Assembly: GCF_002913045.1 (NCBI RefSeq)
Contig: NZ_PPAF01000041.1
Span: 62,001-126,000, forward strand
From: Campylobacter concisus
Lineage (GTDB): Bacteria > Campylobacterota > Campylobacteria > Campylobacterales > Campylobacteraceae
Reading direction: 5' to 3'
Length of the DNA stretch: 64,000 bases
Shown here: piece by piece, positions 29,814 to 39,116 of the stretch
Numbering within the stretch: position 1 is the first letter of the stretch
Layout of the letters: every line of letters starts with the position of its first letter
Notes under the pieces: model-generated
Database searches by the model: none
What the model saw: only the letters and a program-made list of their open reading frames with translations
Told to the model about the DNA's origin: nothing
Translations under genes and position numbers: made by a program

Positions 29814-30479
29814 ATGCAAAACATAAACCTTTACATGATTGTCTCAGTTGCATTTTTAAGTAGCTTTAGTCATTGTGTAGGTATGTGCAGCGGATTTTTG
29901 AGCTTACAGACTCTATTTTTTAAAGGTAAGAATAAAATAGAAATTTTAATGCTAAGTACGCTTTATAGTCTATCTAGAATTTTTGCTTATGTAGTTTTAG
30001 GAGCTTTATTTAGCGCCTTTGGAGCTGTTATTAGCTTTAACATGCAAGCAAGAGGCGTGATATTTTTCATAGTTGGCCTAATGATCGCGTTTATTGGTAT
30101 TGCCTTGCTTTTTAGGGGTGAGCTTTTAAAATTTGTAGAGAATCAAAAGGCGCTTAATTTTGTAGTAAGAATTGCAAAAACAAGGATTCAAAAGAAAAAT
30201 TTAGCAAATTTTTTATTACTTGGTTTTTTAAATGGCTTTTTGCCTTGTGGTGTGGTTTATTATTTTTTGGCACTTGGGATTTTAAGTGCAAATTTTATTG
30301 ATTCAGCTTTTATAATGCTTGTATTTGGTCTTTGTACATTGCCAGCCATGCTTTTAGCTAGCTTTGTATTTGGGATTTTAAATGAAAAATTTAAAGACAT
30401 AATGTTTAAGATCTCAGCTAGCATAATGATAATAAATGGAATTTATCTATCATTTTTAGGATATAGAGCAAATGCCTAA
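29814..30479 (+). CDS. TauE/SafE (UreH-like) family membrane protein, probable cbb3 oxidase accessory
   Basis: 221 residues, six predicted helices. The paired motifs FSHCVGMCSGF (about 20-30) and GFLNGFLPCGVVYY (about 139-152) place Cys and His residues inside the membrane, a hallmark of the copper-related subgroup found beside cytochrome oxidase genes. The location immediately upstream of the cbb3 cluster supports a role in copper delivery to CcoN, which is inference. It begins 1 base after carA. Confidence 0.78.
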   Translation: MQNINLYMIVSVAFLSSFSHCVGMCSGFLSLQTLFFKGKNKIEILMLSTLYSLSRIFAYVVLGALFSAFGAVISFNMQARGVIFFIVGLMIAFIGIALLFRGELLKFVENQKALNFVVRIAKTRIQKKNLANFLLLGFLNGFLPCGVVYYFLALGILSANFIDSAFIMLVFGLCTLPAMLLASFVFGILNEKFKDIMFKISASIMIINGIYLSFLGYRANA

Positions 30480-30560
30480 GATAGTTAAAGTAAGAGAGAT
30501 AATTGTTAATTGTGTCAAAATTTATAAAGTTTGATAAATATAACCAAAAAGGAAGAATAA

Positions 30561-31244
30561 ATGAGCAAGATTCTTAATAATCTAACCGTTCTTATCGTTG
30601 AAAATGAGGGAGATGGTAAAAAAATAGTACAAGAAGTTATGCGAGATAAATTCGAAAAAGTTATCACTGCTCAAAATGGCGATGAAGGACTTAAGAAATT
30701 TAAAAAATATAATCCAAATATGGTTATAACAGATGTTTTTATGCCTATAATGAATGGTCTTGATATGGCTAAAAGCATTAAAGAAATTTCAAAAGATACA
30801 CCTATTATAGTTTTTAGTACAAATAGTGAAAAAGAAACACTTCTAAAAGCGATAGATGTTGGTATTGATAAATACGTTTTAAAGCCGATTGATCTTGATG
30901 ATTTTTTAGTTACGTTAGAAAATGTCGCTAAAAATAAGATAGAAACAGCAAATATTATTCAGGTTACAAATGGATATAGTTTTAATAAAATAAAACGTGT
31001 GCTTATCAGAGATGGTGTTGAAATTTCTCTTACAAAAAAAGAGCTTGCATTTATATCTTTACTCATAAAAAGACTTGGTACGCTTGTGCTTCATGATGAA
31101 ATAAAAAATGTTGTTTGGGTTGGCGAGAGTGTGACAGAGGCTGCTATTAGGACCTTTGTTAAACGTGTTAGAGATAAAGTCGGTAGTAATTTTATAAAAA
31201 ATGTTCCTGGACTTGGTTACAAAATAGATAGAAGACTCTCTTAG
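30561..31244 (+). CDS. OmpR-type response regulator, orphan
   Basis: 227 residues: receiver domain (about 8-120) and winged-helix DNA-binding domain (about 135-225, ending VPGLGYKIDRR). The phosphoacceptor is D58 in ITDVFMP, with S86 and K108 in the switch positions. The acidic pocket reads E14-N15 where two acidic residues are usual, so phosphorylation chemistry may be weakened. No histidine kinase is adjacent. It lies directly before ccoN, which makes it a candidate regulator of the oxidase cluster. Confidence 0.85.
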   Translation: MSKILNNLTVLIVENEGDGKKIVQEVMRDKFEKVITAQNGDEGLKKFKKYNPNMVITDVFMPIMNGLDMAKSIKEISKDTPIIVFSTNSEKETLLKAIDVGIDKYVLKPIDLDDFLVTLENVAKNKIETANIIQVTNGYSFNKIKRVLIRDGVEISLTKKELAFISLLIKRLGTLVLHDEIKNVVWVGESVTEAAIRTFVKRVRDKVGSNFIKNVPGLGYKIDRRLS

Positions 31245-31336
31245 TAAAAGATAATTTATATTAATTAAGTCTTTTTATAGTTTTTCTACTCTAAAATAAC
31301 CGAAAATTAATATAAATTTAACTAGGAGGAAAATTT

Positions 31337-32824
31337 ATGCGACCATCCCAGTTGCTACATTATGATTATAGTGTGGCAAAACTCTTTATGTTTTCCACGA
31401 TATTTTTTGGTATTGTTGGCATGGCTATTGGTGTTTTGGTGGCTTTTCAGCTTGCCTGTCCTGATCTAAACTATATAGCTGGTGAGTATTCGGCATTTGG
31501 TAGATTGCGTCCTCTTCATACTAACGGTATCATTTTTGGTTTTATGCTCTCTGGTATATTTGCCACTTGGTATTACATAGGACAGCGTGTTCTAAAAGTA
31601 TCAATGAGCGAATCTCCGTTTTTGATGTTCATTGGTAAGCTTCATTTTTGGCTTTATATACTTGTTATGATTCTAGCTGTTGTGACACTTTTTATGGGCG
31701 AGAGTACATCTAAGGAGTATGCCGAGCTTGAGTGGCCACTAGATATCGCAGTAGTAGTAGTCTGGGTGCTTTGGGGCGTAAGTATATTTGGACTTATTGG
31801 TATACGCCGTGAGAAGACACTTTACATCTCAGTTTGGTATTACATTGCTACATTTCTTGGTGTTGCTATGCTTTATCTATTTAATAACATGGAAATTCCA
31901 ACAAGACTAGTCAGCGGATATGGCTCATGGCTACACTCAGTTTCGATGTATGCTGGCTCAAATGATGCTTTGGTTCAGTGGTGGTACGGTCACAACGCAG
32001 TTGCATTTGTGTTTACGGTAGCGATCATCGCTCAAATTTATTATTTCTTACCAAAAGAGAGCGGTCAGCCAATATTTTCTTATAAGCTTTCGTTATTTTC
32101 ATTCTGGGGCCTTATGTTTATATATCTTTGGGCTGGCGGTCACCACCTAATATATACTGCTGTGCCTGATTGGATGCAGACTATGGGTTCGGTTTTTTCT
32201 ATTGTTTTGATTTTACCTTCTTGGGGTTCAGCTATTAATATGCTTCTTACAATGAAAGGCGAATGGACACAACTTCGCGAGAGCCCGCTTATTAAATTTA
32301 TGATTCTAGCTTCAACTTTTTATATGTTTTCAACTCTTGAAGGCCCTATCTTAGCTATTAAATCTGTAAATGCACTAGCTCACTATACTGACTGGGTGCC
32401 AGGACACGTACATGATGGCGCACTTGGCTGGGTTGGTTTTATGACTATGGCAGCACTTTATCACATGACGCCACGTGTCTTTAAGCGTGAAATTTATTCA
32501 AAATCCTTAATGGAAGCTCAATTTTGGATACAAACAACAGGTATTGTTTTATACTTTGCTTCGATGTGGATTGCTGGTATTACGCAAGGTATGATGTGGA
32601 GAGCGACTGATAGCTATGGAAATTTACTCTACTCATTTATTGATACTGTTGTAGTGCTTATACCTTATTATTACATTAGAGCTATTGGCGGACTTTTGTA
32701 TTTGATTGGCTTTTTGATGTTTGCTTACAATATCTACAAATCAACTTCTGCTAAAGCTATTTTGGCAGAGCCAAAAAGTGCAACGCCTATGGGCGGTGCT
32801 AAAGCCAATGCGGAGGTGATGTGA
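31337..32824 (+). CDS. ccoN: Cytochrome c oxidase, cbb3-type, subunit I
   Basis: Catalytic subunit of the high-affinity terminal oxidase used at low oxygen. The 495 residues form 12 helices; haem/copper ligands are visible in RLRPLHTNG, WWYGHNAVAF, GGHHLIYTAVP and VPGHVHDGALGW. AGGAGG lies 7 bases before the ATG. It begins the ccoNOQP cluster. Confidence 0.97.
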   Translation: MRPSQLLHYDYSVAKLFMFSTIFFGIVGMAIGVLVAFQLACPDLNYIAGEYSAFGRLRPLHTNGIIFGFMLSGIFATWYYIGQRVLKVSMSESPFLMFIGKLHFWLYILVMILAVVTLFMGESTSKEYAELEWPLDIAVVVVWVLWGVSIFGLIGIRREKTLYISVWYYIATFLGVAMLYLFNNMEIPTRLVSGYGSWLHSVSMYAGSNDALVQWWYGHNAVAFVFTVAIIAQIYYFLPKESGQPIFSYKLSLFSFWGLMFIYLWAGGHHLIYTAVPDWMQTMGSVFSIVLILPSWGSAINMLLTMKGEWTQLRESPLIKFMILASTFYMFSTLEGPILAIKSVNALAHYTDWVPGHVHDGALGWVGFMTMAALYHMTPRVFKREIYSKSLMEAQFWIQTTGIVLYFASMWIAGITQGMMWRATDSYGNLLYSFIDTVVVLIPYYYIRAIGGLLYLIGFLMFAYNIYKSTSAKAILAEPKSATPMGGAKANAEVM

Positions 32825-33489
32825 TGTTTGCTTGGTTAGAAAAAAATCCATTCTTTTTTGCAGTTTGCGTCTTTATCGTCATAGCTTATGCTGGTATGGT
32901 AGAAATTTTACCCGACTTTGCAAATAGAGCTAGACCACTCGAGGGCACAAAGCCTTATACGGTTTTAGAGCTTGCTGGAAAAAATATATATATACAAAAT
33001 GGTTGCAATACTTGTCACTCACAGATGATACGTCCGTTTAAAGCAGAGACTGATAGATACGGCATGTACTCGCTAAGTGGTGAATTTGCTTATGATCGTC
33101 CTCATCTTTGGGGTTCAAAAAGAACGGGCCCAGATCTTATGCGTGTGGGTAATTATAGAACGACAGATTGGCATGAAAATCATATGTTAAACCCAGCCTC
33201 TGTTGTGCCAGGCTCGATCATGCCGGCATATCCATTTTTATTTAAGAAAAATGCTGACATAGAGACTGCTTACGCTGAAGCACTAACTGTTAAAAAGGTC
33301 TTTAATACGCCTTATGATGAGAAAGATATGCCAGCTCTTGGCACTTTTGAGCAAGCAAATGCTAACGTGAAAGAGCAGGCTGCAAGTATCGTTGAAAATA
33401 TGAAAGATGAGCAAGTAAAAAGTGCTTTTGCAAAAGGTGAAATTCGCCAGATCGTGGCACTTATCGCCTATCTAAATAGCCTAAAATAG
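32824..33489 (+). CDS. ccoO: Cytochrome c oxidase, cbb3-type, subunit II
   Basis: Membrane-anchored mono-haem c subunit: one N-terminal helix (about 10-28) and a haem c site NGCNTCHSQM (about 60-69), the usual cbb3 arrangement. I chose the ATG at 32824, 7 bases after GGAGG, over a GTG one codon earlier. Its A is the last base of the ccoN stop (TGATG). Confidence 0.96.
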   Translation: MFAWLEKNPFFFAVCVFIVIAYAGMVEILPDFANRARPLEGTKPYTVLELAGKNIYIQNGCNTCHSQMIRPFKAETDRYGMYSLSGEFAYDRPHLWGSKRTGPDLMRVGNYRTTDWHENHMLNPASVVPGSIMPAYPFLFKKNADIETAYAEALTVKKVFNTPYDEKDMPALGTFEQANANVKEQAASIVENMKDEQVKSAFAKGEIRQIVALIAYLNSLK

Positions 33490-33498
33490 GAGTTAGTA

Positions 33499-33708
33499 AT
33501 GGATATTAGAGAACTTCAAGCTTATGGCTATTTTATTTTGACAGCATTTTTAGCTATCACTTTGTACGCTTATTTTTTTCATCTTTACAAAAGCGAAAAG
33601 CAAGGTAGAAGAAATTATGAGAAGTATTCAAGATTAGCCCTAGATGATGAGATCGGAAGTAAAATTTTAGAGCAAAAGGCTACAAAGGAGAGCGTATGCA
33701 ATGGCTAA
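33499..33708 (+). CDS. ccoQ: Cytochrome c oxidase, cbb3-type, subunit CcoQ
   Basis: 69-residue protein with one membrane helix (about 10-28) and a basic tail (YKSEKQGRRNYEKYSR), as is normal for CcoQ, which stabilises the oxidase. It overlaps ccoP by 13 bases. Confidence 0.9.
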   Translation: MDIRELQAYGYFILTAFLAITLYAYFFHLYKSEKQGRRNYEKYSRLALDDEIGSKILEQKATKESVCNG

Positions 33709-34559
33709 ATTTAGAAGATAATATAAATTTACTTGCGTTAATAGGTGCCATCTTAATTATCGTACTAACTGTCGTTGTAGCTGGCAAGTATGTTGGTCAA
33801 ATGAAAGTTAAAAAAGATGAAAGCGTAGAGCTTAGTGAGCACAACTGGGACGGAATAGGCGAGTATAAAAATCCAGTTCCATTTGGTTGGGCGGTAGTTT
33901 TTTTACTAACTCTTGTTTGGGCGATCTGGTATTACTTACTTGGTTATCCACTAAATTCTTACTCACAAATCGGTGAATATAATAAAGAGGTAAAAGAGGC
34001 AAATGCTAAATTTGAAAAAGATTATGCAAACCCAAGCAAAGAAACGCTTCATGCTATGGGAGAGAGCGTATTTTTGGTGCAATGCTCAGCATGTCATGGC
34101 ATCACAGGCGATGGCATTGGTGGTAAAGCTGCAAATTTACAAATTTGGGGTAGCGAACAAGGAATAATTGATACGATACTAAATGGCTCAAAGGGGCTTG
34201 ATTATCCTATGGGTGAGATGCCAGCAGGGCTAGCTGATGCTGATGGAGCAAAGGCTATCGCAGCTTATGTTGCAAAAGAGATAAGTGCTATAAAAAGTAC
34301 AAAAAATGAAAATTTAGTAGCTATGGGAAAAGAGCTTTACGCAGCTTGTGCAGCTTGTCACGGAGATGATGGCAAAGGCATGGATGGTATGTCGGCTGAC
34401 CTTAGTAAATATGGCTCAAGTGAGTTTATAGTAGATGTACTAAATCGTGGTAAAAACGGCAACATTGGTGTTATGCCTAAATTTAATGATGGCAGGCTAA
34501 ACGAGATACAACAAAAAGCAGTTGGCGAATATGTCATATCGCTATCAAAGGGCGAATAA
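33696..34559 (+). CDS. ccoP: Cytochrome c oxidase, cbb3-type, subunit III (di-haem)
   Basis: 287 residues with two N-terminal membrane segments (about 11-30 and 63-83) and two periplasmic cytochrome c domains with haem sites CSACH and CAACH. It receives electrons from soluble cytochrome c. It shares its last base with the start of the next gene. Confidence 0.96.
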   Translation: MQWLNLEDNINLLALIGAILIIVLTVVVAGKYVGQMKVKKDESVELSEHNWDGIGEYKNPVPFGWAVVFLLTLVWAIWYYLLGYPLNSYSQIGEYNKEVKEANAKFEKDYANPSKETLHAMGESVFLVQCSACHGITGDGIGGKAANLQIWGSEQGIIDTILNGSKGLDYPMGEMPAGLADADGAKAIAAYVAKEISAIKSTKNENLVAMGKELYAACAACHGDDGKGMDGMSADLSKYGSSEFIVDVLNRGKNGNIGVMPKFNDGRLNEIQQKAVGEYVISLSKGE

Positions 34560-34771
34560 TGGAAAATAAAAATAGAAACATCTTTGCTTTAAATGGTATT
34601 AGTGGTTATTTGGTGGCAGTTTTGCTTTTGCTATCTATCCTTGGCGTACTTACTTATATTGGTATTGGCTTGCAAAAAGATGTAGCAACCAAGCCTTACT
34701 CATTAAAAGATGCAAGTAGCATTGAGATGAAGAGCGTTGATAACGCTAAACACGTCATTATAAAGGAGTAG
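34559..34771 (+). CDS. DUF4006-type small membrane protein of the cbb3 cluster
   Basis: 70 residues, one membrane helix at about 15-37 (YLVAVLLLLSILGVLTYIGI), short polar tail. Small proteins of this type (DUF4006) follow ccoP in Campylobacter and relatives. Probably an oxidase subunit or assembly helper; inferred from position. Confidence 0.8.
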   Translation: MENKNRNIFALNGISGYLVAVLLLLSILGVLTYIGIGLQKDVATKPYSLKDASSIEMKSVDNAKHVIIKE

Positions 34772-34773
34772 TG

Positions 34774-34875
34774 ATGCTAGGCATAATAGAAAAAGCCATA
34801 ATCTTGCTGATAGTTGTTGCAGGAGCTATTTGTGCGTGGTCAGTGCTAACATCAAACCACCTTTTTGTAGGCTAG
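34774..34875 (+). CDS. 33-residue single-helix protein in the cbb3 cluster
   Basis: An ATG 2 bases after the DUF4006 stop, preceded by AAGGAG at a spacing of 6, opens a 33-codon frame ending in TAG at 34873-34875. The product is almost entirely one membrane helix (IIEKAIILLIVVAGAICAW) with a short polar tail. The strong ribosome site and position argue for a real gene of the small-oxidase-subunit kind. No family is known to me. Confidence 0.65.
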   Translation: MLGIIEKAIILLIVVAGAICAWSVLTSNHLFVG

Positions 34876-34877
34876 GT

Positions 34878-35447
34878 GTGAGAAAATTTATACTCATTTT
34901 TATATTTTTGCTCTCGCAAAGTTTGGCTTTGGGAGCAAATTTTGTGATAAATAATGATGAAATTTTAAGCCAAAAAGTAAGTGTAAAGCTAAATGAGATC
35001 GGCAGTGAGCTTTATGCAAAAAGCGGTATAAATTTAGTAGTTGGCATATATAAAGATGGCGAGCTAGAAGCTCTTTTTAAAGAGCAAAATCTTAGCTTGC
35101 CTTATGCTTTTTTACTGCTTATAAAAGATAAAAAGAAAGTAGAAATTTTTGCCGATGCTAATACTTCAAAGCTTTTTAATAAAGAACAAATTTTAAGTGT
35201 AAATCCAGAGTCAGGAACGATAATTCCTATTTTGGTTTCTAAAAATGGCAAAGATGTCTATAACGCTGCTATATTAAATGGCTACGCTGATATTGCCGAA
35301 CAAATCGCATCTAGATTAAATTTTCAGCTTGAAAGTAGTGTTGGAAATTCAAATAAAACTACATTAAATTTTTTAAGATTTTTCATCTATGGTTTGGTTG
35401 CATTTTTTATAATTGTTGTCTTTTATAAAAAGGTAAAAAATGGATAA
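34878..35447 (+). CDS. Exported, C-terminally membrane-anchored protein (TPM-like)
   Basis: About 189 residues from a GTG at 34878, 2 bases after the preceding small gene; the protein then begins with a proper signal peptide (RKFILIFIFLLSQSLALGA). A longer frame starting at 34830 would run through the small gene. The periplasmic domain (SGINLVVGIYKDG, then LLLIKDKKKVEIFAD) resembles the TPM/YgcG fold, and a C-terminal helix (about 165-185) anchors it. Likely accessory to cbb3 assembly by position; otherwise unknown. Confidence 0.68.
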   Translation: MRKFILIFIFLLSQSLALGANFVINNDEILSQKVSVKLNEIGSELYAKSGINLVVGIYKDGELEALFKEQNLSLPYAFLLLIKDKKKVEIFADANTSKLFNKEQILSVNPESGTIIPILVSKNGKDVYNAAILNGYADIAEQIASRLNFQLESSVGNSNKTTLNFLRFFIYGLVAFFIIVVFYKKVKNG

Positions 35448-35910
35448 AAAAACCTTTTGGCCTTATGCTATTGTGCTTAGCTTCATTGCTATCATTATCG
35501 CTTGTGCAGTAACGATCATCATAGCACTGAAACATCCAGTTGAGATGGATAGCTCCTATATGCAAAGCTACCAAAATGTCGATGAAAACATAACCTTTAT
35601 CAAAGAGAGTGAAAAACGCTTTGATGAGAAATTTGATCTAAAATTTGAGCCAGATTTTAATGCCCTAAATGCTAAGTTTAAATTTCATCTAACTCCCCAA
35701 AAAGGAGAAGTCTCAGCTTTAAAATATGAAATTTTACTCACTCGCCCACAGACAAATAAAGAAAATAAAATTTTAAGAGCTTCATGGCAAGAAAATGATC
35801 TAGTAAGCGAAGAAACAAGTCTAAAAGAAGGTAGATGGCAACTACTTTTAAGGCTAAGTGACACTAATGATACAAGGTATTATAAATTTGATCTTAATGT
35901 CACAAAATGA
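35440..35910 (+). CDS. fixH: FixH-family protein
   Basis: 156 residues: one N-terminal membrane helix (about 8-31) with the FixH-like FWPYAIVLSFIAIII start, the HPVEMDSSYMQSYQNVDE element, then a periplasmic beta domain. FixH/CcoG-type proteins help copper insertion or maturation of cbb3 oxidase. It overlaps the preceding gene by 8 bases and closes the cluster. A short inverted repeat (CAGCTTTG/CAAAGCTG, about 35926-35958) downstream may end the transcript. Confidence 0.82.
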   Translation: MDKKTFWPYAIVLSFIAIIIACAVTIIIALKHPVEMDSSYMQSYQNVDENITFIKESEKRFDEKFDLKFEPDFNALNAKFKFHLTPQKGEVSALKYEILLTRPQTNKENKILRASWQENDLVSEETSLKEGRWQLLLRLSDTNDTRYYKFDLNVTK

Positions 35911-36032
35911 TCTTAAAATCGCAGCTTTGGTATATGGAAAAGATTTCAAAGCTGGGCTTAAATTTTAATAAACTAATCTTTTGGCTAAATTTAAAACCAA
36001 AATACTAAGTTTTTATCAAATAAAACTATAAA

Positions 36033-36620
36033 TCAAATCTCTTTAAATCCAAAATTTAATCCCAAACGCTCGCAAGTGCCGACATATTCTTTAAATTTAT
36101 AGATTAATGGATGCCATTTTTGCGTATCTATCTTTTCATCTTTTAGTAAATTTTCATCTACAAAAATGCATGTAATCTTGCAAGTAACGATGCTAAACCA
36201 CTCTTTTAACTCTATCTTTTCTACAACCGTTTCTATCTGTATCTTACACTCTTTTATCCTGACGGTTTTTGCATTTATGCCAGGCTCTTTGCTGAGATTT
36301 GCTGCCTTAAATTTGTCGTGCTCGTAGATGTAGCCAAGATTCTTTTTTTCTTCTGGTACTTCACTATCACCAGTTAGTTTTTCCATTTTTTGCACAGCTT
36401 CTAGCAGGCTTTCATCACATAAATTTAGCGTGATATCTGAACCATTTTTGATATTTTTAAAGCCTTGATTTTCAATGCCTATGCCAAGCACCACTGTATT
36501 TCCTAACGTCCAAGAAGATGAAAGCACCGTGATATCATCGTTTGCGTTTTTATCTTTTGTGGTGGCTAGCAAAACCGGAAAGCCGTAGTAAAAACCTTGT
36601 CTGTTTAACTCTTTATGCAT
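36033..36620 (-). CDS. Flavin reductase-like, FMN-binding split-barrel protein
   Basis: 195 residues with the start pattern of the flavin reductase-like domain (FYYGFPVLLATTKDKNANDDI followed by a SSSWTLGNTVVLGI strand) and a beta-barrel layout. Likely binds FMN and reduces flavin or acts as a small flavoprotein; partner unknown. It is convergent with fixH and divergent from addB. GGAGCA precedes the start. Confidence 0.8.
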   Translation of the reverse strand: MHKELNRQGFYYGFPVLLATTKDKNANDDITVLSSSWTLGNTVVLGIGIENQGFKNIKNGSDITLNLCDESLLEAVQKMEKLTGDSEVPEEKKNLGYIYEHDKFKAANLSKEPGINAKTVRIKECKIQIETVVEKIELKEWFSIVTCKITCIFVDENLLKDEKIDTQKWHPLIYKFKEYVGTCERLGLNFGFKEI

Positions 36621-36770
36621 TTTTGCTCCTTTTTTGTGATTGTAGCTTTTGGCTCTTTAAGGCTTAAAATTTTAATGTATTTAGATAAAAATTTAAAGCT
36701 TTACCTAAGCGTAAAAAGCGCTCTTTTATAAGCATTTAGCTATCATTGCTTAAAAATTTAAGAGAGAAAA

Positions 36771-39116
36771 ATGTATAACCTAAACCAACTTTTTGTCTTT
36801 ACGAACTCGCGTAAGATTCGTGAGTTTAATGCAAGTTTTAATGATGAGTTAATCCCAAAAAGCCTAAGCATTGCTGAGTTTTATAAAAAGGTAGTTTATG
36901 TAGATGGTAGGTTTGAGATTGATAGCACCTATGCTTTAGTGCTTATGAATAGAGCCTGTGCCAGTGTCAAAAAGGCAAACTCGGTTCTTAAAATTCCAAC
37001 TGAGTTTTTTGAATTTTTAAAAAATAATGACTATCTTTTTTCGTTTTTTAAAGAGCTAGCTATCAGCAAAAAGAGCATTAAAGAGATCAAATTTAACGAT
37101 ATTTACGCTAATTTTGATGAGCATTTAAATATACTTGAAGCGGTTTTAAAAGAGTATGAGAGCTTGCTTGGTCAAGAAAATCTCTACGATGATATAACCT
37201 TGCCAAAAATTTATAACATAAATGAAGCTTACATCAAAAGCTTTAGTGAAATTTCACTGCACATAGATGGAATTTTAAGTGAGTTCGAGTGGGAAATTTT
37301 AGAGAAAATCTCAAAGCTAACTACGCTAAAAATTATCTTTCAAACCAGTGTTTTCAACACAAAGCTAATCAATAAAATAAAGCAAATTTCAGCTATTAGT
37401 GAGATTGAAAATTACAAAAAATATGAGCTAAATTTAAAGACAAATGAGCTAATTTGCTTAGAAAATATCAAAAAATTTGAGCCAGTCTTAGAGAAGCGAT
37501 TTGCCACTAGAAGCCTGCAATGTGCCTACGCTATAGCAAAGGCGAGCGAGTTTGTGCGTGATGGAATAAAGCCTGAAAACATCGCTGTTATATTGCCAGA
37601 TGAGAGTTTTAGTGAAATTTTAAGGTTGCATGATAGCAATAAAATTTTTAACTATGCTATGGGCGAGAGCTTTAAAAATACAAAATTTTATGAGACACTT
37701 TTTTACATTACAAGAGCGATAAACGAAGAGGCAAGACCGGTTTTTGATCAAAGCAAGTGTGAGAGCTACGAGGAGCTTGGCTTTATCTTGAGCACGCTTG
37801 GCGTAAGTGAAGAGCTTTTTAATAAATTTAAATCAAGCTATTTTGATCTTTGCGATTTTGCTAAATTTAAAGAGCTAATAGATGAGCTTTTAATGCTTGA
37901 AAATGAGCCAAGATGCGAAGAGAAGCTTGCGCTTGAGCTTTTTAGGGTTGAGAATTTATGTAGGTATTTTAGCTTTAGCTTAAAGCAGTTAAGTGAAATT
38001 TTTTTGCTAAATATATCATGCCTTAGCATCGATGATGTGGGCGGTGGAAAGATCAGTGTCGTGGGCATGCTAGAGAGCCGTGGAATGAAATTTGATGGTG
38101 TGATCATAGTTGATTTTAATGATAACTTCATCCCAGCAAGAAGCACAAATGAGATGTTTTTAAACTCAAAAGTAAGGCAAAAAGCTGGGCTTATAAGCTA
38201 CCTTGAGCGTGAAAATTTGCAGAGATTTTACTATGAAAGTCTTATAAACAATGCCAAAAAGGTCGCCATAAGCTGTATTTTAAATGAAGAGAGTATTCCT
38301 TCAAGATTTTTAAAAAATTTCAAAACAATAAAAGACGAGAAATTTAGTGACGAGGCGTACTTAAAATTATTTTTAAAAGGAAGTACAAGCCTAAATTTAA
38401 GCGATGATGAGATCATTTTGGAGCATGATTTTTTCACTAAACCGCTATCATTTTCTACACTAAATTTATTTCTAACTTGCCCAAGAAAGTATTATTACGC
38501 AAAGATAGCTGGTATAAAAGGAGCAAAAGCCATAGCAACTGAGCCAGGATCTAAGCAAGGAAATAGCGTGCATAAGGCGCTTTATGAATACTACACAAGT
38601 GATTTTTATAGACAAAAAAATACCTTTGATTTGGCTATTTTTAAAGAAATACTTGCAAAGCAAGATTTTTCTTCGCTTGAGCTTGAGATTTGGTCGCAGA
38701 AATTTAAAGAATATGCAGAGTTTGAAAATGAACGTTTAAGTGCTGGCTTTAGAGTGCTTGAGTGTGAAAAAGATATAGAGAGCGATTTTTGTGATGTAAA
38801 GATAAAAGGCATTATCGATAGGATCGATGCTAGCCCTGATGGTGAGCCTTTTATACTTGATTATAAAACTGGTGAGACAAATGCGAACTCACTTCAGCTT
38901 GCATTTTATGAAGCACTTTACGGTAGCGAGGTAAAAAGTGCTTACTTTGCTCTAAAAAATGAACCTGTGCTTATCAGCTCGAAAAAAAGTGTAGATGATC
39001 TAAAGGCCGAGATAGAAAATCTAAAGAGTATAAATAACACTAAGATAAATTTTGAAAGAAAGAGCGGAGCTTGTAAATTTTGCGAGTATGCCATACTTTG
39101 TAGGAGAGAGTTATGA
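36771..39116 (+). CDS. addB: AddB-like helicase-nuclease subunit with Fe-S cluster motif
   Basis: 781 residues. Works with AddA in double-strand break resection and homologous recombination. The C-terminal PD-(D/E)XK nuclease is visible as GIIDRID...FILDYKTG (D697, K699). Cys570 (TCPRKYYY) plus C768, C771 and C777 (ACKFCEYAILC) form the iron-sulfur staple of AddB proteins. The N-terminal part is a degenerate UvrD-like helicase without a clear Walker A. It overlaps addA by 4 bases (ATGA). The same pair precedes rplM-rpsI in C. jejuni as I recall. Confidence 0.88.
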   Translation: MYNLNQLFVFTNSRKIREFNASFNDELIPKSLSIAEFYKKVVYVDGRFEIDSTYALVLMNRACASVKKANSVLKIPTEFFEFLKNNDYLFSFFKELAISKKSIKEIKFNDIYANFDEHLNILEAVLKEYESLLGQENLYDDITLPKIYNINEAYIKSFSEISLHIDGILSEFEWEILEKISKLTTLKIIFQTSVFNTKLINKIKQISAISEIENYKKYELNLKTNELICLENIKKFEPVLEKRFATRSLQCAYAIAKASEFVRDGIKPENIAVILPDESFSEILRLHDSNKIFNYAMGESFKNTKFYETLFYITRAINEEARPVFDQSKCESYEELGFILSTLGVSEELFNKFKSSYFDLCDFAKFKELIDELLMLENEPRCEEKLALELFRVENLCRYFSFSLKQLSEIFLLNISCLSIDDVGGGKISVVGMLESRGMKFDGVIIVDFNDNFIPARSTNEMFLNSKVRQKAGLISYLERENLQRFYYESLINNAKKVAISCILNEESIPSRFLKNFKTIKDEKFSDEAYLKLFLKGSTSLNLSDDEIILEHDFFTKPLSFSTLNLFLTCPRKYYYAKIAGIKGAKAIATEPGSKQGNSVHKALYEYYTSDFYRQKNTFDLAIFKEILAKQDFSSLELEIWSQKFKEYAEFENERLSAGFRVLECEKDIESDFCDVKIKGIIDRIDASPDGEPFILDYKTGETNANSLQLAFYEALYGSEVKSAYFALKNEPVLISSKKSVDDLKAEIENLKSINNTKINFERKSGACKFCEYAILCRREL

